Assembly (NCBI RefSeq): GCF_003096035.1
Contig: NZ_CP029186.1
Coordinates: 1,439,001 to 1,503,000, forward strand
Origin: Flavobacterium album
GTDB lineage: Bacteria > Bacteroidota > Bacteroidia > Flavobacteriales > Flavobacteriaceae
Reading direction: 5' to 3'
Length of the DNA stretch: 64,000 nt
Part shown: positions 52,843 to 60,534 of the stretch, piece by piece
How positions within the stretch are numbered: the stretch's first letter is position 1
Layout of the letters: each line of letters opens with the position of its first letter
The notes under the pieces: generated by a model
What the model was told of the DNA's origin: nothing
The model's input: the letters and a program-made list of their open reading frames with translations, nothing else
The model's database searches: none
Translations under genes and position numbers: made by a program

Positions 52843-52871
52843 GCCCCGGAGTTCGCTTCGGGGCTTTTTTT
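52843..52871 (+). terminator. Terminator after the starch-binding T9SS gene
   Basis: GCCCCG (52843-52848) pairs with CGGGGC (52859-52864), extended by GA/TT, followed by seven T. Confidence 0.85.
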
Positions 52872-52876
52872 ATTTG

Positions 52877-53185
52877 GGCGTGTCCCTCCCCCGGCAAGAG
52901 GCCGGCGCACGGGTCGGGCTATCGGCTTTATCTGCTTCGTGCCCTGCATTTGCCGGCAGGCAGGCTCCGCAGGATATCGCCTCCATCCCTCACGCACCCG
53001 TTCAAAATCATAATATCGTTGTTACTATAATTGAATCCATTGTAAACAAATAAAATTTTATTTCACGCAAAGGCGCTGAGACGCAAAGCTGGGCACCCTA
53101 AACATTGCTACGCAATGCTTTGCGGCTTTTACGTCCAAAATCGGGCATGAGTCTTTGTGTCTTTGTGCCTTTGCGTGAAAATAAA
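52877..53185. repeat. Gene-free region with two repeat elements
   Basis: Block 1 (52877-53000) shares GGCTTTATCTGC and CGGCAGG...CCGCAGGATATCGCC segments with 27690-27740. Block 2 is bounded by the perfect inverted repeat TTTCACGCAAAGGC (53061-53074) and GCCTTTGCGTGAAA (53167-53180). CTTTGTGT/CTTTGTGC repeats lie inside its right arm. No gene is visible. Confidence 0.6.
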
Positions 53186-53281
53186 TCGACATATTGCAGA
53201 ATGACATTTTATACATTTGACTATATTTAATCTGTGCCGATTTGCTTTATCCGTGTCATCTCTGTTGCATAATTTTAGCAG

Positions 53282-53289
53282 TATCTTTG
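53282..53289 (+). promoter_or_regulatory. Promoter -7 box TATCTTTG for the phosphodiesterase gene
   Basis: TAnnTTTG element; transcription is expected near 53295, only about 10 nt before the ATG at 53305. This supports that start over upstream in-frame codons. Confidence 0.6.
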
Positions 53290-53304
53290 TCAAAATCTTT
53301 TTCT

Positions 53305-53985
53305 ATGTCATTCCTGAAAATAGGCCACCGCGGCGCAAAAGCCCACGCACCCGAAAACACCCTGGCATCGTTCCAGAAAGCGCTCGATCTGGGTGTGGAC
53401 GGTATTGAGTTCGACGTACATGTTTGTGCCACGGGCGAATTGGTCGTGATCCATGATTTTACGATAGACCGTACCACCAGCGGCAGTGGCGAAGTGCACA
53501 AGATGGCGCTGGCAGAACTCAAAGCCCTAAAAGTTGAAGCTGAACATACAATAGCCACACTTGATGAGGTTATGGAATTGGTGGATAAAAAATGCATGGT
53601 AAACATTGAGATGAAGGGCAGGCATACCGCAAAGCCTGTGAGCGATTTCCTGAAAAACCTGATTCGTAAAGGCTATTCTTATGACGATTTTATAGTATCG
53701 AGTTTCCAAAGGGAGGAATTGGAGGAGATAAGTAAATTAAACCCGGATGTGCAGTTGGGGGTACTCACCCAGGCCAGCATGAAAGAAGCATGGGACTGGG
53801 CAGAGCAATTCAATGCCAAAGCCATCCATCCGCATTTTTCACTGCTTACGGAAAGCAACGTCCGTAAAGCACAGGAGGCAGGCTACAAAATATACACATG
53901 GACCGTAAATAATCCTGAAGACATTGCCCGCATGAAAAGCTATGGCGTTGATGGTATCATTTCCGATTATCCCGAACGCTTATGA
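53305..53985 (+). CDS. Glycerophosphodiester phosphodiesterase
   Basis: 226 residues from the ATG at 53305. It hydrolyses glycerophosphodiesters to glycerol 3-phosphate and an alcohol. The signature is complete: IGHRGAKAHAPENTLASF (6-23, with catalytic His/Arg and metal Glu), GIEFDVHVCATGELVVIHD (general acid/base His and Asp), and NIEMKGR. The C-terminal VNNPEDIARMKSYGVDGIISDYPE is characteristic. No signal peptide, so cytoplasmic. Its stop overlaps the start of the flavoprotein gene by 4 bp. Confidence 0.94.
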   Translation: MSFLKIGHRGAKAHAPENTLASFQKALDLGVDGIEFDVHVCATGELVVIHDFTIDRTTSGSGEVHKMALAELKALKVEAEHTIATLDEVMELVDKKCMVNIEMKGRHTAKPVSDFLKNLIRKGYSYDDFIVSSFQREELEEISKLNPDVQLGVLTQASMKEAWDWAEQFNAKAIHPHFSLLTESNVRKAQEAGYKIYTWTVNNPEDIARMKSYGVDGIISDYPERL

Positions 53986-55199
53986 GAAGCTTTGATGTAA
54001 TTATCGCAGGCGGTGGTGCGGCGGGTTTTTTTACAGCCATAAACATTGCTGAAGCCAATCCGAAACTGAAAGTTGCCATACTGGAACGCGGCAAAGAAGT
54101 ATTGTCTAAAGTCCGCATATCAGGTGGCGGCCGCTGCAATGTGACGCATGCCTGCTTTGTGCCGAACGACCTTGTGAAGTTTTACCCGCGTGGCGAAAAA
54201 GAACTTCGGGGACCATTTAACCGTTTTTGCTCCGGCGATACAATAGAGTGGTTTGAACGCCATGGTGTGGAATTAAAAATAGAAGAAGACGGACGCATGT
54301 TCCCTGTAACCGACAGCTCCCAAACCATCATCGACTGTTTTATGGAGGCGGTGAAAAAAATAAATATCCCGGTATTAACTGGCGAAAGCATCCAGTCGCT
54401 TTATAAGTCGGAAACCCATTGGAAGGTAGAAACGAATAAGGAAACCTTCCTGGCTGAAAAGCTGGTCATGGCCACTGGCAGCAACCCTAAAATGTGGGAA
54501 ATGCTTGAAGAACTCGGCCATACGGTCGTGCCGCCGGTACCGTCACTGTTCACCTTCAACATTAAAGACCAGCGCATCAAAGACCTGATGGGGGTTTCGG
54601 CAATGGCTTCGGTAAAGGTAAAAGGAACCAAGCTTGAAGCTTCCGGTCCGCTGCTAATAACGCACTGGGGCATGAGCGGGCCGGGGATACTGCGCCTTTC
54701 GGCATGGGGAGCGCGCGACCTTTTTAATAAAAACTACCAGTTCACATTGCAGGTCAACTGGCTGAACGATGTGGATACTAATGACTGTCTTGAAACACTT
54801 AAAGGGCTAAAGCAGGAACAGGCAAAAAAGACCGTAGGCAAACACTCGCCTTTCGATTTCCCGAAACGCTTGTGGGAGAGCCTCGTTGCAGCATCAGGAA
54901 TTACCCCTGAAACACGCTGGGCCGACCTTTCCAAAAACCAGTTACAGGCGCTTGCCATGCAACTGACCGATGGGCATTTTAATGTAAATGGCAAAAGTAC
55001 CTTCAAAGAAGAATTTGTTACGGCAGGAGGCATCGACCTGAAAGAAGTTAATTTCAAAACGATGGAAAGCAAGTTGCTGGAAAACCTTTATTTTGCCGGG
55101 GAAATACTGAATATTGATGCCATAACCGGTGGTTTCAACTTCCAGAATGCTTGGACAGATGGATTTATAGCGGCGGAAAGTATTGTTTCGAATAATTAA
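53982..55199 (+). CDS. BaiN/HI0933-family NAD(P)/FAD-dependent oxidoreductase
   Basis: 405 residues. FAD-binding GGGAAGFFTAINIAEANP at the N-terminus (10-27), then ILERGKEVLSKVRISGGGRCNVTHAC, and the C-terminal FAGEILNIDAITGGFNFQNAWTDGFIA that closes the FAD site. HI0933/YhiN and BaiN-like flavoproteins share this arrangement. Their physiological substrates are mostly unknown, although BaiN relatives reduce steroid rings. Co-transcribed with the phosphodiesterase by 4-bp overlap. Confidence 0.9.
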   Translation: MRSFDVIIAGGGAAGFFTAINIAEANPKLKVAILERGKEVLSKVRISGGGRCNVTHACFVPNDLVKFYPRGEKELRGPFNRFCSGDTIEWFERHGVELKIEEDGRMFPVTDSSQTIIDCFMEAVKKINIPVLTGESIQSLYKSETHWKVETNKETFLAEKLVMATGSNPKMWEMLEELGHTVVPPVPSLFTFNIKDQRIKDLMGVSAMASVKVKGTKLEASGPLLITHWGMSGPGILRLSAWGARDLFNKNYQFTLQVNWLNDVDTNDCLETLKGLKQEQAKKTVGKHSPFDFPKRLWESLVAASGITPETRWADLSKNQLQALAMQLTDGHFNVNGKSTFKEEFVTAGGIDLKEVNFKTMESKLLENLYFAGEILNIDAITGGFNFQNAWTDGFIAAESIVSNN

Positions 55200-55214
55200 T
55201 TTCTAAAGATTATT

Positions 55215-55370
55215 ATGAGTAAAAGAGTGTCGAAAAACTCAGGATTATTTTGGGATAGTCTGCCGGCTGAAGAACAAAATGAGATACTTCTTTCAGATGA
55301 AGAAAGCAAATTAGAAGAAAATCTCATCTCACATGAAGAAATGAAGAAAAAATACAGTAAGTGGCTATAG
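55215..55370 (+). CDS. Small orphan antitoxin-like protein
   Basis: 51 residues in a frame too short for most gene tracks: MSKRVSKNSGLFWDSLPAEE then a highly acidic helix (EILLSDEESKLEENL) and a C-terminal ISHEEMKKKYSKWL. The FWDSLPxEE plus xxHEExxKKYxKWL pattern resembles RelB-like antitoxins of Bacteroidota toxin-antitoxin pairs. No toxin gene follows: the next 70 bp hold only the promoter region of a lipoprotein gene. It lies 15 bp after the flavoprotein stop. Assignment is tentative. Confidence 0.6.
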   Translation: MSKRVSKNSGLFWDSLPAEEQNEILLSDEESKLEENLISHEEMKKKYSKWL

Positions 55371-55451
55371 CTTTATATTGTAAGAAAAATATAATACTTT
55401 AACGCAACCGTTTTCATATCGCCGCATCTAAAAGTAAAAACCATGCACATT

Positions 55452-56045
55452 ATGAAAAAGACAATTTTACTTTTTGGATTAGGCGTATTCTTTATGGCCT
55501 GTTCGGATGACAATGCATCAACGGTTGATAACCCGATCAACACTGAGAACAGGGTGCTTCTGTTGAAAGTCGACCTTCTCACCAACACCTTTGAAGGCGG
55601 TAAAGAGCTTATCTTTCCCAATGCCGATGGCTTTACTATCGGGCATGACTATGTGCCGCCCGGGGACTTTGGCAGTATTAAGCTGAAATATACCGAAACC
55701 GGCGGGACTATTTTCGATGGTACGATCGTGTGGAGCGGCCTTGGCGCAATGACTTACCCGGAGGCGCTGGATGCACCCGGTACCTTTTCTGTAATGGATA
55801 ATTCAGGGGAAATGCCTGCACTTTCACAATTTGAAACGGTGAATTATATAAATGAGGGCGAAGGCGTGATCCCACCATCGGAAATTGATTACCAGTCGAT
55901 ATGGAATGCCATTAGCGACCTCCAGCAGGTAGCAGCTTACAGGGCAAGCAACCCAAATGCTAAAATACACCTGTTCCTTTATACTCCAAGCGTAGGCATT
56001 GGCAACCCGCAGGAGTGGGATTGGTTCGTGATCCTTAAAAATTAA
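55452..56045 (+). CDS. Hypothetical lipoprotein
   Basis: 197 residues from the ATG at 55452 (signal MKKTILLFGLGVFFMAC, lipidated Cys17). The mature domain is VLLLKVDLLTNTFEGGKELIF (a strand-rich opening), DYVPPGDFGSIKLKYTETGG, then YINEGEGVIPPSEIDYQSIWNAISDLQQVAAYRASN, an alpha-helical segment, and a final GIGNPQEWDWFVIL. No family recognised. The WDWF ending and strand pattern suggest a ligand-binding fold. A terminator follows at 56071. Confidence 0.75.
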   Translation: MKKTILLFGLGVFFMACSDDNASTVDNPINTENRVLLLKVDLLTNTFEGGKELIFPNADGFTIGHDYVPPGDFGSIKLKYTETGGTIFDGTIVWSGLGAMTYPEALDAPGTFSVMDNSGEMPALSQFETVNYINEGEGVIPPSEIDYQSIWNAISDLQQVAAYRASNPNAKIHLFLYTPSVGIGNPQEWDWFVILKN

Positions 56046-56070
56046 ATGCAATATCAAAAAACGGATAGTG

Positions 56071-56095
56071 GCCTCCTGGATAAGGGGGCTTTTTC
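56071..56095 (+). terminator. Terminator after the lipoprotein gene
   Basis: GCCTCCT (56071-56077) pairs with AGGGGGC (56083-56089, one T-G), followed by TTTTTC. Confidence 0.75.
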
Positions 56096-56108
56096 TTTGA
56101 GGGTTATT

Positions 56109-56242
56109 GGAACGCGGATGACGCGGATCGGGCGGATTTACAGGGATTTCCTTAGGCAGGCTCTCAATAAAATGCAGCGTTAACAAATCGACTATGAGTA
56201 AAAATCTGCGATAATCAGCCCGATCCGCGTCATCCGCGTTCC
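56109..56242. repeat. MITE-like element with 25-bp perfect terminal inverted repeats
   Basis: The arm GGAACGCGGATGACGCGG... (56109-56133) is the exact reverse complement of 56218-56242. The inner parts (GGATTTACAGGGATTTCC and AAATCTGCGATAATC) continue as imperfect arms. Total about 134 bp, no coding frame. It ends 12 bp before the -7 box of the Nudix regulator gene. Confidence 0.7.
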
Positions 56243-56253
56243 ATTTATTCATC

Positions 56254-56275
56254 TATCTTTGTGTAAACCATACAC
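56254..56275 (+). promoter_or_regulatory. Promoter -7 box and operator-like 15-mer upstream of the Nudix regulator
   Basis: TATCTTTG (56254-56261) runs straight into GTGTAAACCATACAC (56261-56275), a GTGTA-N5-TACAC palindrome. The same box-plus-site layout recurs at 57003-57024. Candidate autoregulatory NrtR operator. Confidence 0.6.
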
Positions 56276-56276
56276 T

Positions 56277-56963
56277 ATGCTGCAAAATATCAGGATCGCC
56301 GTAGATGCCGTTGTTTTCGGTTACCAAAATAGCCAGCTTTACGTACTCCTCATCCGGCAAAAGTTTGGGCAGGAAGAGGCTTACTGGGCGCTTCCCGGCG
56401 GACTTGTGCATGACGATGAGCCGCTTATAGATGCCGTAAAACGCGAGTTGCAGGAGGAGACCAACGTGGCCGTGAATTATCTGGAACAGCTCTATACTTT
56501 TGGTGATGATACCGGCCGCGACTCCCGTAACAGGGTGATATCGGTGGCTTATTTTGCGCTTATTGATTCCTCCAAAACGGTTATTAAGGCAGCTACCGAT
56601 GCCGAGAACGTGCAGTGGTGTGCCATTGATGAGGTGCCTGCGCTTGCCTTCGACCACAACCTGATAATCACCACTGCCTTTGCCCGCCTTAAAGCAAAAC
56701 TCACCTACCAGCCTGTTGGTTTCGACCTGCTTCCGGCTGAATTCCTCTTTTCGGAACTTGAAAACCTGTATTGCATAATTTTACAGAAGGAGATCGATCG
56801 TAGGAATTTCCGGAAAAAGATAATGAGCTTCGGGATTGTTGAGGATACAGGTCAGCTATCCGACAAAAAAGAAGGCCGCCCGGCAAAGCTTTTCCGCTTC
56901 AATAAAGCCAAATACCAGGCTATGGAAAAGGAAGGATTCCACTTCGAAATAAAGTTTGCGTAA
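56277..56963 (+). CDS. nrtR: NrtR-type Nudix regulator of NAD metabolism
   Basis: 228 residues from the ATG at 56277; the frame extends to 56259, inside the promoter. N-terminal Nudix fold with an intact box GGLVHDDEPLIDAVKRELQEETNV (41-64; G, E, RE and EE present). The C-terminal region (from about 145: GFDLLPAEFLFSELENLYC, RNFRKKIMSFGIVEDTG, KKEGRPAKLFRFNKAKY) is the winged helix of NrtR repressors, which sense ADP-ribose through the Nudix domain. Downstream genes (PRPP-synthetase-like, NADAR, NAMPT-like) are NAD genes, as expected for an NrtR regulon. Confidence 0.9.
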   Translation: MLQNIRIAVDAVVFGYQNSQLYVLLIRQKFGQEEAYWALPGGLVHDDEPLIDAVKRELQEETNVAVNYLEQLYTFGDDTGRDSRNRVISVAYFALIDSSKTVIKAATDAENVQWCAIDEVPALAFDHNLIITTAFARLKAKLTYQPVGFDLLPAEFLFSELENLYCIILQKEIDRRNFRKKIMSFGIVEDTGQLSDKKEGRPAKLFRFNKAKYQAMEKEGFHFEIKFA

Positions 56964-56972
56964 AAAATACAC
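56958..56972. promoter_or_regulatory. Operator-like site 3 (GCGTAAAAAATACAC)
   Basis: A GyGTA-N5-TACAC palindrome overlapping the nrtR stop and upstream of the PRPP-synthetase-like gene. It matches the 15-mers at 56261 and 57010. Confidence 0.5.
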
Positions 56973-57002
56973 TAAATAATTTGTGAGATAATTTTATTCG
57001 TT

Positions 57003-57024
57003 TAACTTTGTGTAAAAATAACGC
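57003..57024 (+). promoter_or_regulatory. Promoter -7 box and operator-like 15-mer of the NAD operon
   Basis: TAACTTTG (57003-57010) followed without a gap by GTGTAAAAATAACGC (57010-57024). It has the same geometry as at 56254-56275. Candidate NrtR-controlled promoter for the three downstream genes. Confidence 0.6.
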
Positions 57025-57038
57025 AAAATATATTTGAT

Positions 57039-57866
57039 ATGTTAGTTTTAAATCTTGACCCCGCTTTCATGCCAATAGAAGGAACCGAAATTGCATTCAA
57101 AAGCTTTTCGTTTTCCGGTGGCGAACCGCATATAAAGATCGAGCCCGGTTTTGATGTATCGCAAACCGTAACCATTACACACCGCCTGAACAGCTTTAAC
57201 CGGCTTGGGGAATTGTGCGTAACCGTCGATGCCCTGAAGCGTATGGGCGTACAGAAGATAAATCTTTTTATACCGTATTTTCCGGGAGCGCGCCAGGACA
57301 GGATTATGATTCCCGGTGAGCCATTGACGGTAAAAGTGTACGCCAATATTATCAATGCAATGGGCTTTGCGAAAGTAACGGTATTTGACCCGCACTCTGA
57401 AGTCGCTCCTGCATTGCTAAACAATTGTGAGATCGTTCCCAATTATGTTTTTATAGACGAAGTATTAAAAAGGATAGGAAGCAATGTAAAGCTGATTTCC
57501 CCTGATGGCGGTGCCTTAAAAAAGATATACAAACTGTCCGAATATCTTGGCGGTGCAGATGTCGTGGAATGCAGCAAAAGCAGGGATGTAAAAACCGGGA
57601 AGCTTTCAGGCTTTAAAGTATATGAGGATGACCTGGCCGGTGCCGACTGCCTTATCGTAGATGATATATGCGATGGTGGCGGGACATTTGTTGGCCTTGC
57701 CGAAGAGCTGAAAAAGAAGCATGCCGGTAAGCTGTACCTTACGGTGAGCCACGGGATATTCAATAAAGGGTTTGATATGTTTGAAGGCTTCGAAAGGCTG
57801 TACACCACAAATTCATTCACCGATTTTAACAACAATAAGATCGAACAGATAAAAATACAGCTATGA
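57039..57866 (+). CDS. PRPP-synthetase-like pyrophosphokinase (Prs or ADP-ribose type)
   Basis: 275 residues, shorter than housekeeping Prs (about 310). Prs landmarks: FSFSGGEPHIKI, FPGARQDR (81-88), the divergent DPHSEVAPALL (117-127) where Prs usually has DLHSxQIQGFF, SPDGGALKK (154-162), catalytic-loop KSR (180-182) and PRPP loop VDDICDGGGT (207-216). A Prs makes PRPP for NAMPT; the phage Adps relatives act on ADP-ribose instead. The sequence does not decide. Its ATGA overlaps the NADAR start. Confidence 0.85.
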   Translation: MLVLNLDPAFMPIEGTEIAFKSFSFSGGEPHIKIEPGFDVSQTVTITHRLNSFNRLGELCVTVDALKRMGVQKINLFIPYFPGARQDRIMIPGEPLTVKVYANIINAMGFAKVTVFDPHSEVAPALLNNCEIVPNYVFIDEVLKRIGSNVKLISPDGGALKKIYKLSEYLGGADVVECSKSRDVKTGKLSGFKVYEDDLAGADCLIVDDICDGGGTFVGLAEELKKKHAGKLYLTVSHGIFNKGFDMFEGFERLYTTNSFTDFNNNKIEQIKIQL

Positions 57867-58414
57867 GATATTCAAAAGAAAAATTGATAGCCGATAAAGG
57901 CCCTAAAGAATACCTGTTCTTTTGGGGACACCAGCCTTCGAAAGACGGCAGCATCACCAAATCCTGCTTCAGCCAGTGGTGGGAAAGTGCATTTACAGTT
58001 GATGGTACTGAATACAAGTCAGCCGAACACTGGATGATGGCAAAGAAAGCAGCCTTGTTTGGCGATAGCGAAATGGAAGCAAGGATATTGGAATGCATTA
58101 CACCTGTCGAAGCCAAAAAATTGGGCCGTGAAGTGCGCGGTTATGACGATGCTCTTTGGACAGCAAACCGCTACAACATCGTGATGCAGGGCAATTACCA
58201 TAAGTTCAGCCAAAATGAGGCATTGAAGAATTTTTTGCTCAGCACTGGCGACCACATTTTGGTGGAAGCCAGTCCGGTCGACCCGATATGGGGAATTGGA
58301 CTTGAGGAGAACAGCGCCGATGCCTTTCAACCGGAAAACTGGCGTGGGCTGAACCTGTTGGGCTTTGCCATTATGGAAGCAAGAGAACATATAACCAACA
58401 ACGAAACACTATAA
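57863..58414 (+). CDS. NADAR family protein (ADP-ribose-linked N-glycosidase)
   Basis: 183 residues. NADAR/YbiA-like proteins hydrolyse N-glycosidic bonds of riboflavin intermediates or ADP-ribosylated guanine. The family motifs are here: FWGHQPSKDG, CFSQWWESAFTVDG, KSAEHWMMAKKAALFGD (53-69), KFSQNEALKNFLLSTG, and the conserved LVEASPVDPIWGIGL. Length matches. Sitting between a PRPP-synthetase-like and a NAMPT-like gene by 4-bp overlap, it probably recycles or detoxifies an ADP-ribose-type compound in the NAD route. Confidence 0.9.
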   Translation: MRYSKEKLIADKGPKEYLFFWGHQPSKDGSITKSCFSQWWESAFTVDGTEYKSAEHWMMAKKAALFGDSEMEARILECITPVEAKKLGREVRGYDDALWTANRYNIVMQGNYHKFSQNEALKNFLLSTGDHILVEASPVDPIWGIGLEENSADAFQPENWRGLNLLGFAIMEAREHITNNETL

Positions 58415-58418
58415 AACC

Positions 58419-59891
58419 ATGAACCCATTATTATTAACAGACGGCTATAAAGTAGACCACCGCAGGCAATACCCTCAAGGTACTACCCTGGTATATTCTA
58501 ACTGGACACCAAGGAAATCGAGGATTGAAGGCGTAGAGGAAGTAGTGTTCTTCGGGTTGCAGTACTTCATCAAGAAATATATTATTGAGGATTTTGAGCG
58601 CTACTTTTTTGCGCGCCCAAAATACGAGGTGCTGAAAGAATACTCCCGCCGCATCAACAATTACCTTGGCGAGAACCAGGTGGGCGCCGATCATATTGCT
58701 GCCCTGCACGACCTTGGCTATATCCCGATGGTATTCAAGGCGCTGCCGGAAGGTGCAGGAGTTCCCGTGCGTGTACCGATGTTCACGATGTATAACACCC
58801 TGCCGGAATTTTTTTGGCTGACCAATTATTTCGAAACGCTGCTCTCTAATATCGTGTGGCTGCCCTGCAATTCGGCTACTATTGCTAAAGAATACCGCAG
58901 GATACTGGACAAATATGCTGCCGAAACATCGTCTGTGCCGGAGTTCGTTAACTGGCAGGGGCACGATTTCTCCATGCGCGGTATGGGCGGCATCGATGCG
59001 TCCCTCGCTTCATCGGCGGCGCACCTGCTGAGCTTTACAGGTACCGATACTATTCCCGCCATAGAGTTCCTGGAGCAGTATTATAATGCCGATTCGGATA
59101 AAGAACTCGTGGGCGGGTCGGTGCCTGCAACCGAGCATTCCGTTATGTGCATGGGAACAACGGAAGGTGAATTGGAGACTTTTAAGCGCCTGATAACAGA
59201 GGTCTATCCCAAGGGCATCGTTTCCATCGTTTCAGACACCTGGGATCTTTGGAAAGTGCTTACCGAATACCTGCCTGCGCTTAAAGATGAGATCACAGGC
59301 CGTGATGGCAAAGTGGTTATTCGCCCCGACAGCGGCAACCCGGTAGACATTTTGTGCGGCAACCCTGATGGGAAAACTGAAAAGGAGCGCAAAGGTGTTG
59401 TGGAACTGCTATGGGATGTTTTTGGCGGCATGATCAATAGCAAAGGCTACAAAGAGCTCATCCCACAGATAGGGGCTATTTATGGCGACAGTATTACACT
59501 GGAACGTGCCACGAAAATATGCGAGCGCCTGAAACAAAAAGGGTTTGCGTCTACCAATGTCGTGCTGGGCATCGGGTCATTCACCTACCAGTACAACACG
59601 CGCGACACCTTTGGCTTTGCCATGAAAGCAACCTACGGCGAAGTGAATGGCGAGGGCCGGGAAATATTCAAGGATCCTGTTACGGATGACGGTACTAAGA
59701 AGTCGGCCAAAGGACTGATGAAGATCATCCTCGAAGACGGTACCTATAAACTGATCGATCAGGTAATTTGGGAAGAAGAGCAGCAGGGAGAGCTGAAGGA
59801 AGTTTTCAGGGATGGAAAATTACTGGTTGACCAATCATTGAAAGACATACGGGAGAGAATCCGAAGCAATAAGAGCCTGGATAAAAGATAA
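58419..59891 (+). CDS. Nicotinamide phosphoribosyltransferase (NAMPT/NadV family)
   Basis: 490 residues, the NAMPT length. DGYKVDHRRQYPQGTTLVYSNW (N-terminal substrate loop), FVNWQGHDFSMRGMGG, HSVMCMGTTEGE, SIVSDTWDLWKVL, VVIRPDSGNPVDI (phosphate-binding region) and GFASTNVVLGIGSFTYQ are all present. The standard reaction joins nicotinamide and PRPP to NMN. The phage enzyme Namat has the same fold but uses ADP-ribose pyrophosphate to make NAD+ directly. The operon context (Prs-like enzyme 0.5 kb upstream) is compatible with both. Confidence 0.93.
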   Translation: MNPLLLTDGYKVDHRRQYPQGTTLVYSNWTPRKSRIEGVEEVVFFGLQYFIKKYIIEDFERYFFARPKYEVLKEYSRRINNYLGENQVGADHIAALHDLGYIPMVFKALPEGAGVPVRVPMFTMYNTLPEFFWLTNYFETLLSNIVWLPCNSATIAKEYRRILDKYAAETSSVPEFVNWQGHDFSMRGMGGIDASLASSAAHLLSFTGTDTIPAIEFLEQYYNADSDKELVGGSVPATEHSVMCMGTTEGELETFKRLITEVYPKGIVSIVSDTWDLWKVLTEYLPALKDEITGRDGKVVIRPDSGNPVDILCGNPDGKTEKERKGVVELLWDVFGGMINSKGYKELIPQIGAIYGDSITLERATKICERLKQKGFASTNVVLGIGSFTYQYNTRDTFGFAMKATYGEVNGEGREIFKDPVTDDGTKKSAKGLMKIILEDGTYKLIDQVIWEEEQQGELKEVFRDGKLLVDQSLKDIRERIRSNKSLDKR

Positions 59892-59947
59892 TAGACGCTT
59901 AGGGGTCTTCGCAAGGCAATAGAAAATAATCAATAAAAAATAATCAA

Positions 59948-60439
59948 TTACTTATTCAGCCACCATATTGACCCGTTAAGCACCAGTGCAAACGATACCC
60001 AAAGCAGGTAGGGGATGAACAGGAATCCAGCAGGCTTACTTACCTTGTTGAATTGCACGAACGTTTCATAGATCATTAGCCAAAGTATTATAATCTCAGC
60101 AAAAGCGAGCAAGGGATTGTGCAGGCCGAAGAAAAGATAGGACCACAGCGCATTGAGCCCTAATTGTACCGCAAAGAATGTCAGCCCTTTTTTTACGGTT
60201 TCTTTTTGGATGTCGATCCTGTCCCATACCAAACCGGCAGCAACGCCCATTAGGATATACAGTACGGTCCACACCGGCGCAAAAACTGAATTCGGTGGGT
60301 TGAATACCGGTTTCACCAATGTTGGGTACCATGTTTGGACGCCCTCCCGGGTCACCTGGCCTGAAATAAAGCCGATCCCCACACAGGTGGCGACCATAAT
60401 GATAATCTTAAAGGTAACGGATAGCGGTTTCTTTTCCAT
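59948..60439 (-). CDS. TspO/MBR family membrane protein
   Basis: 163 residues with five membrane helices. TWYPTLVKPVFNPPNSVFAPVWTVLYILMG is the characteristic conserved region at about 35-65 (WYxxLxKPxFxPPxxxFxPVWxxLY). VQLGLNALWSYLFFG (about 92-106) and the final LLWVSFALVLNGSIWWLN complete the family. TspO proteins bind porphyrins and sterol-like ligands and are linked to stress. It is convergent with the NAMPT-like gene and not part of that operon. Confidence 0.93.
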   Translation of the reverse strand: MEKKPLSVTFKIIIMVATCVGIGFISGQVTREGVQTWYPTLVKPVFNPPNSVFAPVWTVLYILMGVAAGLVWDRIDIQKETVKKGLTFFAVQLGLNALWSYLFFGLHNPLLAFAEIIILWLMIYETFVQFNKVSKPAGFLFIPYLLWVSFALVLNGSIWWLNK

Positions 60440-60498
60440 ATTGTAAAGTTACAATGAAATTTGTATTCCTGTGTGAAAATTATTATAAATGGTTTGAG

Positions 60499-60506
60499 TA
60501 AATTTG
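60499..60506 (+). promoter_or_regulatory. Promoter -7 box TAAATTTG for the DUF4256 gene
   Basis: TAnnTTTG element about 28 nt before the start codon at 60535. Confidence 0.5.
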
Positions 60507-60534
60507 GAATACTGGATAGACAAATAAGTACGCT

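Noticed and set aside
53061..53180. CRISPR-like spacing of CTTTGTG/CGCAAAG motifs
   Set aside because: The pattern is one inverted repeat pair with degenerate CTTTGTG copies, with no regular repeat-spacer units or cas genes.
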